This document shows positions 33,401-44,285 of a stretch of 64,000 nt of DNA, piece after piece. Numbering within the stretch: position 1 is the first letter of the stretch; each line of letters opens with the position of its first letter. The stretch covers positions 5,569,221 through 5,633,220 of the forward strand of contig CM119268.1 in the NCBI GenBank assembly GCA_051294375.1, written 5' to 3'. A model generated the notes under the pieces. It was not told where the DNA came from. It made no database searches and was given only the letters and a program-made list of their open reading frames with translations. The DNA is from Paraspadella gotoi (Eukaryota; Chaetognatha). Made by a program: the position numbers and the translations under genes.

Positions 33401-35450
33401 TAACTGGTAAAAACAATTGATTAAATAAAAATTAAATAAACATCTTAATTAATATTTGATTATCATAGTCATGATATTGGAACTAACAAGATAAAAATTA
33501 TACATTAAGCCTATAAGCTATCTTGCGTCCTTACTTTGGACAGGGTTATGATGCTTAAGGCCTCTCATCACTTTTACAAGTTTAATGACATAACAGGTCC
33601 CTGCAAGCCTTTCAATCTAAACTATTCTCAACAGGTTCTCGTTATTCGCCTCCAAGAATTCTTGACTTTCCCTAACCAAGAATGTGGTATAATATTTCAA
33701 ATTTTCATCATAATATAATAATAATTTTTACTTACAAACTTTAAAAGTCGTAGTCGGTATTCGAACTTTCGATTAAACGATTGATGTCGTTTCAATAAGT
33801 CCCTTCACGATCTTCAACCCATTGGATTTCTTCCTTTTATTTTTCATTCTTCTTTCTCTTTCTCATCCGCGCCGCCGTGCAGCCCGTCCCAGCCGCTGGC
33901 AGCTGTCCGCTTAAAACGCTTCTGCTTGCAGCTCTTTTCGTTCTCAACGAAATTTTTATGCGGCCGCCAGTCGTCGTTCGTTCTCGTTCTTGTTGTTGTC
34001 GTCGTTGTCTTTCATTCCTCGTTCCACTTCACGATTCGAGACCCCAAACTTCGGTGTAGTCCGGATTCAAACGTGGGTTCCGTGTTTGTCTCTTGAACTC
34101 TGACGAACGGAATTGCAGACCGAAATGCGAAGTTCTTTTTCTTCGTCTTTGAAGTCAAAGTAGAATCCTTCCGCGCAGGCTTTCTGGGTTCTGACACGAC
34201 ACTTTCCAATTTTACCTGTTCCTAACAAAAAAAATTTGGTGGGGGATTTTCGAATCGGTTTTATTTTCTTAAAGAGCCCGATTTTCGCTATAATTTCCGG
34301 TATTAATTAATAAATTGGGATAAAGATTAATTGCTAGGGATTACTGTTTAGGGACTAGGGGTTTTAAAGAATCGTGCTTAGGATTAATGATTAGGTAAGA
34401 TGTCAGGTTCGGAATTATGGTTTGGTTTTGTTAACATTGTTTGAATTAAATAATTAAATTAAAGTTTGGGATTTTGAAGAACAGAAAATTGACACTTCTG
34501 GAAAAAAGTGACCATATACTATTAGGTTGTTTGCAAGAACTTATCTTAAAATATTTCACAAATTAAAAAAGAAAAAATTTGAAGTAAAAGTAACTGGAAA
34601 AAGGATATTCGTTTTTAATTTAAACCACTTGGGAAACTTATAAGCCCGCTCTTACAAACGACCGTCTTGTGACTGAGCAAGGCTGCTCAAGGACTGTTGG
34701 TTTTGAAGATGGCCACGTGTGGTTACTCTCCAAGACATTACGGAGATGATACAGAAGAGCAGTTAACCAGCAAGTTACAAAACAAAATAATTTTAATTTC
34801 ATTACATTTTTTTTCAATTTTCTTTTCTTTTTACCGTTTTGTATTTGAAATATTCGCTATCCTGATGAATGTACACTGTGTGATCCCGGTCAAACTTTTC
34901 CCGTCAATAATATTTCCTGTGAAGATGTCGTCCTCTTTAAGCAAGCGCTGCATCATTCATTTTATTCCTGGGAGTCGTTTTGTGTTGGATTTTGTTGGTT
35001 TGCTGCCTTTTGGGATTGATTTAGATGGCGTGGGGGAGGATTGCTGACATCCGCAGTCAGATCATCTTGCCGGCATCGGGGAATCTGGATTGCGGCAGCT
35101 CTTTTCTGCAGCAAGGAAAGAATCTTTTTGAATGTCGAAAAGGGACTCTTTCCGTAAATGACGCGTTGGATTCATTGTTCGGAGACAAATTAGGATCAGA
35201 AGGGGAAGATTCTTCAACAGAGGCTTCGGACGCTCAGTCGGGGGTATTTTGCTTGCAATTGTTTGCATCCTGCTGCTCTTGATTCCTGATGAGTCTATCG
35301 TAAGACGAGTTTTGTTTTTTGTGGATATTTTTCGATCTTGGGGCGAGAGGGAGACAGTTCAATGCCTTTTGGTCGACCGAGGGCGGACGTTAGAGGATAA
35401 GAAAAATTTCTTCTTGCTTCATTTGGCGGCATCGAGGGAAAAGGTTGCTG
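30435..35450 (-). pseudogene. Broken inverted copy of FLYWCH-C2H2 zinc-finger gene 2
   Basis: The exon order of 7,735-12,590 is mirrored. The C-terminal module lies at 30,435-30,700, the Gln-rich segment at about 30,900-31,230, and the Lys/Glu tract at about 31,330-31,840. The finger-pair units lie at about 32,100-33,130, the second FLYWCH core at about 33,250-33,403, the first at about 33,990-34,222, and the first coding exon at about 34,840-35,450. Splice-site sequences are recognisable (cagttaatcgctccgtcc, ttgttaggaac on the minus strand). Each part is split by frameshifts so that no piece is translatable over its domain. If the arm is an assembly artefact this is not a gene at all; if real, it is a pseudogene. 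Confidence 0.85.
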
Positions 35451-36244
35451 CAAAGGTCGTGGGAGTTACTCTTTAGTGCAGGAAAGGAAATAAGTAGAAT
35501 GAACTGCCGAAGAACAAGGGTTGCTGTATCTGTAAATAGAGACAGAACAGTAATTAATAATGAAAAGGCTTTCAAATCAAGAAAGAATTAAAATACGCAT
35601 TGCGTCAATAGAGTTTTCTTTTCTTTTTTTTTTAAAATATTAAACTTTTCGCAATCCTGAGCCAAGTTTATATTTAAAGATTTCCCAAAGAAGATTTTTA
35701 ATAAAGTTTAATTAAAGTTGTTTCGGAATGTGGCGAGACGCCGGATTCATTATGATTGTCGGCGTTGCCACGAAACTTGAAGGACGCCGGGGATCGATCC
35801 ACAGGAACAACATTTTTTTTTTTTTTTTTTTTGATCGTTCGGTTTTTTCAAAAACTTTATTTCCTTGGAAAATTAAAACAAACGATTCAAATTATCGTTT
35901 GGAATATATTTTCGTTATTTTTAGTTTTAGGTTATAGTTTAGGAAAAATTTTTATCAGAAGAAACATTATTTTTTTCTTTTTTCTTTTTTTTTTTTTTTG
36001 ATAAAAACTAAAATCATTTTTTGCGTTTTTTTCGCCGCGAATTTTCAGTTGAGCTTCGACTGGTGAGATTCACCGAGACGAATTGACTCGTTCACATTCA
36101 CCGGATTTTTGCCATTCGGCGAAACTGTGAAAGGAAGATGGCCCAATTTAGAAACATTGCATAATTCTCGTCAATTACTAATTATTTTTTTAAATCTCTT
36201 TCGAATAATTTTTATTTTGGAATCTTTTAGATCTCTTCTCTTTT

Positions 36245-36269
36245 NNNNNNNNNNNNNNNNNNNNNNNNN
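36245..36269. other. Assembly gap (25 N)
   Basis: Separates the end of the inverted arm from the direct copy of unit D. Confidence 0.95.
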
Positions 36270-36289
36270 GAGACAGAGACAGAGACAAA

Positions 36290-36960
36290 GGAAACTTTTT
36301 CTTTATCCTGCGTGACTTGAAGACGGACGTTATATCACGTGTCGCGTCCCGGGTTCGAATCCAAGATTTTAAATAGATTTTTATAAAATTAAAGAAGGTT
36401 TTATATTAATTAATCACTAGTATTAAACTTTGTCGATTCAACGTTAAAAGTTGTCTCGATTGAAAGCTTGCAGGGTCCTGCTGTTATATTTATAGTCTTG
36501 TAAGTAACCCGCCATAGTCTGTCCAAAGTGAGGAGACAAGATATCATATTTATGATATTTATGATATCTGATAAAGAAAAACATCGATTTGGGAAACAGT
36601 GCTAATTTTATTTAGACCATGCATTCAAACCATTTAGCTGGTTCATTATTCAAGACGATTAATCCCTTTTTGGTTGAAAGTTTCTCTCTCTCTCTCTCTT
36701 TCTCTCTCTCTGAGTCTCCTCCTCTTCCTCTCACCTTCTCTTATTTGTAAATAATTTTTTTACCTCACCACAATTTCTCTGGCCTTGAATAATGAACCAG
36801 CTAAATGGTTTGAATGCATGGTCTAAATAAAATTAGCACTGTTTCCCAAATCGATGTTTTTCTTTATCAAACTACTCAGTGCATGAGATGACACTTAACA
36901 ATCCATTTATGATATCTATTGATGATTTTTATAATTGTTGTACCAATTTCATAGTAAGAA
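36290..36960 (+). repeat. Unit D, copy 2
   Basis: Direct copy of 18,781-19,475. It keeps an intact B-box-like gggttcgaatcc at about 36,351, the body motif gaaagcttgcagggtcctgc at about 36,462, and the inverted repeat (arms about 36,585-36,660 and 36,780-36,855). It ends at gtaccaatttcatagta, like copy 1. Confidence 0.85.
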
Positions 36961-37439
36961 ATTTTTTTCTTTTTTATATACTTCGTTTTTGATCTTTAAC
37001 CTTGCTTCTTTTAATCATTTTTTCTTTCGTCAAACTAGAGTTTTAACAAATAAAAGCAAGAAAAAAAAAAAATAAAAAAACTTATTATATTGTTATCTCG
37101 GGAAACAGTCAACCCACGCGGTTTTTGAGTATCATTCTGGTCTCCTGATGGTCCTTTTTTTTTTTTTTTTTTTTCTTTGCAGCCCTGCGCCCCTCCTCCT
37201 CTCTTTCCCCGCTAGTCGCGTTCCACGACTATCATTACCCTTAATTCCATTTTTCATCTTCTTGACTTTCATGTCGTCTCATCTCGGTGAGCCTTGCATC
37301 CGTCTCGTCCTGTCTCTCTCTCTTCTCGCATGCTCCTCTTTCCTAAGAACTATCGCACTGCTGCCTCCTACCGCTTTCCTTCTTCTCTCGCTCCTGCTCA
37401 CATCGTCTCTTCCTCTGATCTCCAGCCAGAAGGGCTAGT

Positions 37440-37527
37440 GCTCAAAGATAGCTAAGACAAGTTCCTGAACAAGGAAGTGTTAGATGGTGGGATTTTTATC
37501 GGCAAAAAACGTTACTCTCCTCTTTTT
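37440..37527 (+). repeat. Direct repeat flanking the G-poor stretch, copy 1
   Basis: Shares gttcctgaacaaggaag and ggatttttatcggcaaaaaacgtt with 40,090-40,170, with a few extra bases. It is followed directly by a 25-N gap (37,528-37,552). Confidence 0.85.
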
Positions 37528-37552
37528 NNNNNNNNNNNNNNNNNNNNNNNNN

Positions 37553-40085
37553 ACCCATCCCGAAGAGTAAAGGACACCTAACGAATGAGCGCAACACACG
37601 ACATAGACACAATAAAAAAAAAAAAACAAGGCGAAACACAATCATCGATCAACGACTAAAATAAAGAACATCCACCATAAGAATAATAAATAATCCCCCC
37701 ACCACTCTCTCTCTCCCCAAATCTCAACAATTATTATTCCAACGATAATCCCCCCCGCCCCTAAATGACAGTGACTTACTCACTGAAACAACAGAGAAAC
37801 GAAAAAACGAAGAACTGCACATCAAAATAAAAAACGAACCATAACCCTCAAAAATACATCACAACCACCAAACCACAATCCTAAACCACCCTAAAACCGC
37901 AAGAAATCCCCCCCAAACAAACGTGCAATAAAATAAATAAACAACAAACGACCTACCAAACGCAATAACAATGACTTTCGGTCTGTTCCCCAGAAAGAAA
38001 AAACCGAAACTACATGCTCCTCGAAATTCCACAAATAGCAAGACTATTATTACAAATAGAAAATGAATAATCTTCATAATAAACATTAACATATATCGTC
38101 CAAGCAAAAATACACAGCACTCCAAACGTCAAAAAGAACAAAACAAACCCAACAAACAAAATACGCGCTCCATATTTCACACTATAGCATAAAACAATCT
38201 CATTCAAGAATCACCCGCCCCCCCCTAACCCAAATCACCCAACCGCCAAAACGTATCCAGATGAAATTAATATATACATCATCCGAATAAAAAAATGACT
38301 ACATCACAAAAAATTAATTACAATAAATTAACCTCAAAAACTAAATCCACAGTATCTAAAGACAACTGCCTTGTCGAAATACAAACAATTCAATACCCAG
38401 ACTCTTAAAAAGTCCTCAGAAATCTCATGATATGAGAAAGCTCCCATATAGCAGGGTCTTCACTAACCTACTGCTGTAACTTAATAATAAAAAAAAATTC
38501 ACCAAACACTATAAATTAAAAATAAAAATTAAACTATCAACAAAATATTAGATCACTAACTAATGTAACGTATAAACAGTTTAAACTCAAACCAAAAAAC
38601 AAGCTCGAACGCCAAAAACAACTGGATAAAATCCACAAGCCAAACAACTAACCGATCTTCGCCTCCCAAATTGTACTGATAGCCTCCTGGGACAAACCAA
38701 AAAAAAGATATCACCCCCTATTTCGTAAATATGTAAACTCGAATCCAAATATAAATTACTACCCAATTGATATATCCCGTTTCATCAAAGAAATAGCAAC
38801 CCAAAACTAACCATACCAAATACGATTTTGGAAAGCGAACAATAAAACGCAGATAGTGAAAGCTAATCGCATTATAAATTTAGACCACCCAGACATATTA
38901 CAAAAACACAAATCTTGCTGTTCATTATTTCAAGACGATTAATCCAACATATTTTAAACGGGAACATTGCATCGCCATAATGACCCACCACAAAAAATTA
39001 GCTTATCTCCATTCTCTCTCCCCTCATATAAACATATTCTTCATCTCATCTCTCTTGTAAGTTTCTGCATCACAATCACTCCTTACACTCCTCATCACCT
39101 ATAAATCTCACTAACTAATTACCGATAAAATAATAATATATATTTCTGAAAAAATAATAATAACACTACAAACCACAAATCTCACCTGCGTCTATAGCAC
39201 AACATTTGAATAAACAACTAAGAAACCCAGCTCTTTTAATAAAATGAGTAACCTTAGAATACCAACAACACAAAAAAACTAAATCGGAAAATCTAAATGA
39301 AAATTAGGCACTAAACTCAATTATTCCACAAATACATTGCGCGATTCATGTTCACAATTTTCAATATCTTAATATTTAATATACATTATAAAAATATACC
39401 CACTTAAACATACATGCTAGTGTACAATGAATGAACGATATTTGAACAAAACATTCCCAAACAAAAAAAAAGAATCCAAAATACTCAACCTCAATAAAAC
39501 GCCCATACACTCCTCCACCATTATGAAGAATCCCCCCAAGTATAAATTCACTTATAAACCTCCCATAAATTGTTAAAAATACCAACCAAAATAATCACCA
39601 AATGTCACCAAATTATCAATAAAGATAACGCATATTTATAATTCAATAATCTACCAAAAAATATAAAAAAATATTCTTTGATAACTTTACCTTTTCCTCT
39701 TTTAACATCTCTTCCTCTCTCCTGTCAAGTAACAAAAAAAAAAAAACTTACACTCATGCATTCCCAGGAAAAAAAAAAAAGTCGTTATGAGTCTTCAGGT
39801 ACCTATTCCTTATGTTTTTCTTTTCTCTCTTTCCTAATCTGCACCCTCCCCTCGCTCCCTCTCTATCCGCATAGATCACACCAGAAAACTCATGTACCCT
39901 TAACATCCAATCTTAATTCAAATCCAAATTGACTGTATCAAATAACCTCTCTACCAAACTCTCTAAACAATCAATCAAAATCCTTCTCCCGCCCTCACCT
40001 CCTCCTCAATCTCAACTCTCCTCTCAAATCTCAATCCTCTAACTCTAACTCCTCTAACAATCTCTACATCAATCTCTCTCTCTCT
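37553..40085. other. Strongly G-poor, strand-asymmetric stretch without genes
   Basis: The plus strand is dominated by A and C with very little G over 2.5 kb. Hydrophobic minus-strand frames here (for example 37,859-38,125) follow from this composition and match no family I know. Parts are noisy copies of unit D: about 38,835-38,945 includes tttagaccaccc and gttcattatttcaagacgattaatcc, and about 38,425-38,485 includes gcagggtcttc...ctgctgtaac. Confidence 0.6.
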
Positions 40086-40089
40086 CTCA

Positions 40090-40170
40090 CGAGGCTAGCT
40101 CAAAATAGCTAAGAAAGTTCCTGAACAAGGAAGGTTAATGGTGGATTTTTATCGGCAAAAAACGTTTTCC
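40090..40170 (+). repeat. Direct repeat flanking the G-poor stretch, copy 2
   Basis: Counterpart of 37,440-37,527 without the extra bases. Confidence 0.85.
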
Positions 40171-41160
40171 TGGTCACAAAAAGAAAGAGGGAAACTAAAG
40201 AAGCTAAAGATTTACAGAAAAGTTTCAGTTTTAACCAGTGAAGGTTAAATAAAACAAATAAAGAAAGAATCTTTAATTCGTACTTACGAATCTGTGATCG
40301 TAATCCAAAATCCATGCGTTCGTAACGGAGACCAAAACGCTGTATAAAATGAAAAAAAAAAATTAAATTAAACCTACAAAAGGTTTTGTATCTTTCTTTA
40401 TTTTCATTATGATGAGACTGTGGGTTTCCAAATAACAGTACGTTTTTTTTCCCAATACTTATATGTACATATAGAATAGTTAAAAATTTTTCTTGAACTT
40501 TCTTTTGTCATTTTTGAAAAAAAAACTATTCGATCATATTTACGGTTATTTTAGACCCAAAGAAGTAAAAAAAATAGATAAAGCAAAAAGAAAAACATCT
40601 GTGAAAGATGAAGAAATAATGAAGAAAAGTGAAACTTTAAAAGGAGAAAACAAAAAAACTTCAACCATTAGAGAAAAAAGATAGAAATGAAAAGAAGCCA
40701 TTAAAATAAAGGGGATTAAAAAAAGGCAGAAAAAGGTCGAGTTAGAACAAAGAAAAAGAGAGAAAATTGAGTTAGAACAAAGAAAAACCGGAAGTTAAGA
40801 ACAAAGAAAAATATAAAGTTAAGTTAGAACAAAGATAAAAAAAAAAATAAATTAAAATGAAGAGGATAATGTAGAGAAAGAATAAAGGGGAAAGGCTATT
40901 GCGTTCAACTGGTTTCAGAAAAAAATTTGATGCGTCAATCATTTCAAAAATGTTTACATCGATTTTAATTATTATTAAATTAAAAGAATTTTATATTTTA
41001 TATCCACACGAATACAACTCGTAATACTTATCTTATTAAGAAGCAATGTCATAGTTTGAAATGTATAATTTTTTTTAGAAAAGCCTAAATAAAATGATGA
41101 GTTCACGCTTATAGAGACAATTTTCTTTTTATTCCCCTTCTTTTTCTTTTTCCTGATTAA
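40171..41160. other. AT-rich non-coding DNA
   Basis: No gene seen. A short tandem array at about 40,738-40,835 repeats gagttagaacaaagaaaaa four times with variation. The Lys-rich frame at 40,493-40,684 is not supported by anything but composition. Confidence 0.5.
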
Positions 41161-41200
41161 CCCAATTTCAAATTTGTTCCTTCCACTTTGTCTCTCCTCT

Positions 41201-41331
41201 NNNNNNNNNNNNNNNNNNNNNNNNNNNNNNNNNNNNNNNNNNNNNNNNNNNNNNNNNNNNNNNNNNNNNNNNNNNNNNNNNNNNNNNNNNNNNNNNNNNN
41301 NNNNNNNNNNNNNNNNNNNNNNNNNNNNNNN
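41201..41331. other. Assembly gap (131 N) beside (GA)n
   Basis: Bounded on the right by gagagagagagagag; probably spans a longer microsatellite. Confidence 0.9.
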
Positions 41332-41393
41332 GAGAGAGAGAGAGAGAGAGAAACTTTATGATATTGACAAATCAAACATTTTATCAAGTTCTT

Positions 41394-41505
41394 CTTTTCT
41401 TTTCTTTTTTTTTCTTTTCTTTTCTTTTCTTTTCTTTTCTTTTCTTTTCTTTTCTTTTCTTTTCTTTTCTTTTCTTTTCTTTTCTTTTCTTTTCTTTTCT
41501 TTTCT
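41394..41505 (+). repeat. (TTTTC)n pentanucleotide microsatellite
   Basis: About 20 near-perfect copies of ttttc. Confidence 0.97.
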
Positions 41506-41542
41506 CTTGAATCAATAATCGTCTTCATTTTTTCCATCATAT

Positions 41543-41833
41543 TCATTTGTCAACGTCGGACAAGTGACCATCGTCCTCTTCAGCGTCGTCGTCATCATCA
41601 TTATCTTCCTTTTCACTATCGTCTTCATCATCATCGTTGTCATCATCGTCGTCGTCATCGTCATCATCTTCCTTTTCACTATCGTCTTCATCATCATCGT
41701 TGTCATCATCGTCGTCGTTGTCATCATCATCTTCCTTTTTACAATCGTCTTCATCATCATCGTTGTCGTCATCGTCGTCGTCGTTATTATCGTCGTCTTC
41801 GTCATCCAGTGACCCAAACGAGTCACAATAGAC
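41543..41833 (-). CDS. Possible Asp/Glu-rich coding fragment
   Basis: On the minus strand the frame is open from 41,833 (after a TGA at 41,834-41,836) to a TGA at 41,543-41,545. It starts VYCDSFGSLDDEDD, runs through about 70 mostly Asp/Glu/Asn/Ser/Lys residues in a repeated pattern (DDDEDDSEKEDDDD), and ends GHLSDVDK. There is no ATG, so it could only be an internal or terminal exon. The repeat is a ~66 bp unit made of triplets, which keeps all frames open, so coding status is weak. Confidence 0.25.
   Translation of the reverse strand, partial: VYCDSFGSLDDEDDDNNDDDDDDNDDDEDDCKKEDDDDNDDDDDNDDDEDDSEKEDDDDDDDDDDNDDDEDDSEKEDNDDDDDAEEDDGHLSDVDK
41590..41800. repeat. ~66 bp minisatellite built from GTC/ATC triplets
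   Basis: Three copies of a unit containing cttccttttcactatcgtc followed by ttcatcatcatcgttgtc. The unit length is a multiple of three. Confidence 0.85.
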
Positions 41834-42318
41834 TCACCAAAAATCTCCGTCCATTTTTTTTCTCTCTTCACCCATCATCATTTTCCCCCTCACACTCCAG
41901 TCTTCACACCATGACATACTTTCACCAATATTTGTTCACACACTGTTAAAGATATCTTGCCTCGCTTAGGCCCATTCATTTTATGATCTTATTTTCGCTG
42001 GCAGTCGTCTCCCGCCTCAATTTACAGAGAGATTTTTCGATCGTAGTTAGTTTCGCTTGAAAAAAACAAAAACAAAAACTGTTTCGCTCGGAAGAAACTC
42101 CGTATTTACGAGTTTCTCAAGGAATAATTTCGTGTTCAATAAAGACTCTTTATTTTATTGGCGACTTTTCTCTTGGAAACTTACGTTGATTAGTTCGTCC
42201 CGGTGAAATCACGAACGCTCGTCTCCGCGGGCGTGAAGACAAAGGAAAGATCTTCGCACACATATTCGTCCACACATACGCCCATATATTCGTTCACATA
42301 TTCACCCACATCCTAGTT

Positions 42319-42688
42319 NNNNNNNNNNNNNNNNNNNNNNNNNNNNNNNNNNNNNNNNNNNNNNNNNNNNNNNNNNNNNNNNNNNNNNNNNNNNNNNNNN
42401 NNNNNNNNNNNNNNNNNNNNNNNNNNNNNNNNNNNNNNNNNNNNNNNNNNNNNNNNNNNNNNNNNNNNNNNNNNNNNNNNNNNNNNNNNNNNNNNNNNNN
42501 NNNNNNNNNNNNNNNNNNNNNNNNNNNNNNNNNNNNNNNNNNNNNNNNNNNNNNNNNNNNNNNNNNNNNNNNNNNNNNNNNNNNNNNNNNNNNNNNNNNN
42601 NNNNNNNNNNNNNNNNNNNNNNNNNNNNNNNNNNNNNNNNNNNNNNNNNNNNNNNNNNNNNNNNNNNNNNNNNNNNNNNNNNNNNNNN
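42319..42688. other. Assembly gap (370 N)
   Basis: A sized gap; no repeat is obvious at its left edge, and degenerate CCTAA-type repeats begin shortly after its right edge. Confidence 0.95.
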
Positions 42689-42759
42689 CTGTTCCTTAAT
42701 CCCTGAATTTAATTTCAAGCCTATAATTCAAAATAACTTTATATTTTAATCTACTATGA

Positions 42760-43200
42760 AACCTATAACCCTAACCTGATTTTTAAACCTTATTACTTAA
42801 TATATAATTCTAACCCTTAATGCTAAGCAATGGTGCCGAAACATAAGCTAATCCTAAACCCTAACCTTGATCATTAACCATGTCCTTAACCTTAAACCTT
42901 TACCTAATTCTTAACCTAAACAATTACCCTAATCTTTAACCTAATTTTTAACCTACTTTAAGCTAATCCTAAACCCTAACCTTGATCATTAACCTTGTCC
43001 CTAACCTTAAACCTTTACCTAATCCTTAACCTAAACAATTACCCTAATATTTAACCTAATTTTTAACCTAATTTAAGCTAATCCTAAACCCTAACCTTGA
43101 TCATTAACCTTGTCCTTAACCTTAAACCTTTACCTAATCCTTTACCTAATCCTTAACCTAATCTTTAACCTAATCTTTAACCCAATTTTTAAAATAAAAA
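42760..43200. repeat. ~117 bp tandem repeat with CCTAA/CCCTAA-like motifs
   Basis: Three copies beginning aagctaatcctaaaccctaa at about 42,845, 42,960 and 43,077, each rich in taaccttaa, tacctaa and taaccctaa. A further partial copy follows the gap at 43,515-43,690. Confidence 0.85.
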
Positions 43201-43504
43201 ATTAACCTAATTCCGAATTTAGGATGAAATAGGACGCGATGGGAAAATAAGGACGATTGATTGAGATCAATTCGCGAAGATGCGCTCGCTGCTCGAGCTA
43301 AGTTCTTTTTCACCTTGCATATGTACAATAAATTCTAAATCTATTAAATATATTAGTAATCTATTCTTTCTAGCCCAACAAGTTTTTTTTTCTTCTGAAG
43401 TTACGTTCAACTCTTTTTTTTCAATTTTGTTGAAAGACCATAACATCCCTCTGGATTCCCGCCTTCTCTATTCAAGTCCCCCCCGGGTCGCTTCCCATTC
43501 CTTA

Positions 43505-43514
43505 NNNNNNNNNN
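43505..43514. other. Assembly gap (10 N) between duplicated ends
   Basis: The sequence before the gap (about 42,800-43,504) recurs after it (43,515-43,975) in the same order, so this looks like two overlapping contig ends joined without merging. Confidence 0.85.
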
Positions 43515-43975
43515 TTAATATTTAATTCTAACCCTTAATGCTAAGCAATAGTGCCTAAACATAAGCTAATCCTAAACCCTAACCTTGATCATTAACCTTG
43601 TCCCTAACCTTAAACCTTTACCTAATCCTTAACCTAAACAATTATCCCGATCTTTAACCTAATTTTTAAAATTAAAAATTAACCTAATTTCGAATTTAGG
43701 ATGAAATAGGGCGCGATGGGAAAATAAGGGCGATTGATTTAGATCAATTCGCTTTTTCACCCTGCATATGTACAATAAATTCTAAATCTATTAAATATAA
43801 TAGGAATCTGTTCTTTCTAGCCTAACAAGTTTTTTTTTCTTCTGAAGTTACGTTCAACTCTTTTTTTTCAATTTTGTTGAAAGACCATAACATCCCTCTG
43901 GATTCCCGCCTTCTCTATTCAAGTCCCCCTGCGCTGTCCCGCCTTCGATCGGGTTGCTTACCATTCCTTACCTTA
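43515..43975 (+). repeat. Direct duplicate of 42,800-43,504 (shortened)
   Basis: Shares gaatttaggatgaaatagg.cgcgatggg, catatgtacaataaattc and ctctggattcccgccttc with the left copy. It lacks two of the three 117-bp units and a short segment around 43,275-43,300. Confidence 0.9.
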
Positions 43976-43999
43976 CCTTCCATTCCCTTACATTCTCCA

Positions 44000-44285
44000 C
44001 CCGCCCCTTACCTCTCTTTTACTTTCCTTTTCTCTTCCTTTCCTTTCCTTTTCTTTTCTTTTCTTTCCTTTCATTTACTTTCTTTTCCTTTCCTTTCCTT
44101 TCAATCCCTTTCCTTTTCTTTCCATTCCATTTCCATTTCTTTTCCTCTTCCTTCACTCTCCTTTCCTTTCCTTTCCTTTCAATTCCTTTCCTTTCCTTTC
44201 CTTTCCTTTTCTTTCCTTTCCTTTCCATTCCATTTCCATTTATTTTCCTCTTCCTTCACTCTCCTTTCCTTTCCTTTCCCTTCTA
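44000..44285. repeat. (CCTTT)n-like polypyrimidine tract
   Basis: Interrupted tttcc/ttttc pentanucleotides with a ~110-bp higher-order repeat (ccattccatttccattt twice, followed by cctcttccttcactctcc). Confidence 0.9.

Larger units (their letters stand above)
24328..36231 (-). repeat. Right arm of the ~12 kb inverted duplication (indel-rich)
   Basis: Reverse complement of 6,981-18,558. It carries frequent single-base insertions and deletions relative to the left arm, mostly at homopolymers and short repeats, and none of the zinc-finger frames survives. It ends 13 bases before a 25-N gap. The error style is that of unpolished long reads. Confidence 0.95.

Noticed and set aside
37859-39585. Hydrophobic minus-strand frames resembling mitochondrial membrane proteins
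   Set aside because: No motif of any mitochondrial gene is seen; the hydrophobicity follows from the G/T-rich minus strand of a G-poor stretch.
42760-43200. True telomere end
   Set aside because: The repeats are degenerate, organised in 117-bp units and lie inside the scaffold with unique sequence on both sides.
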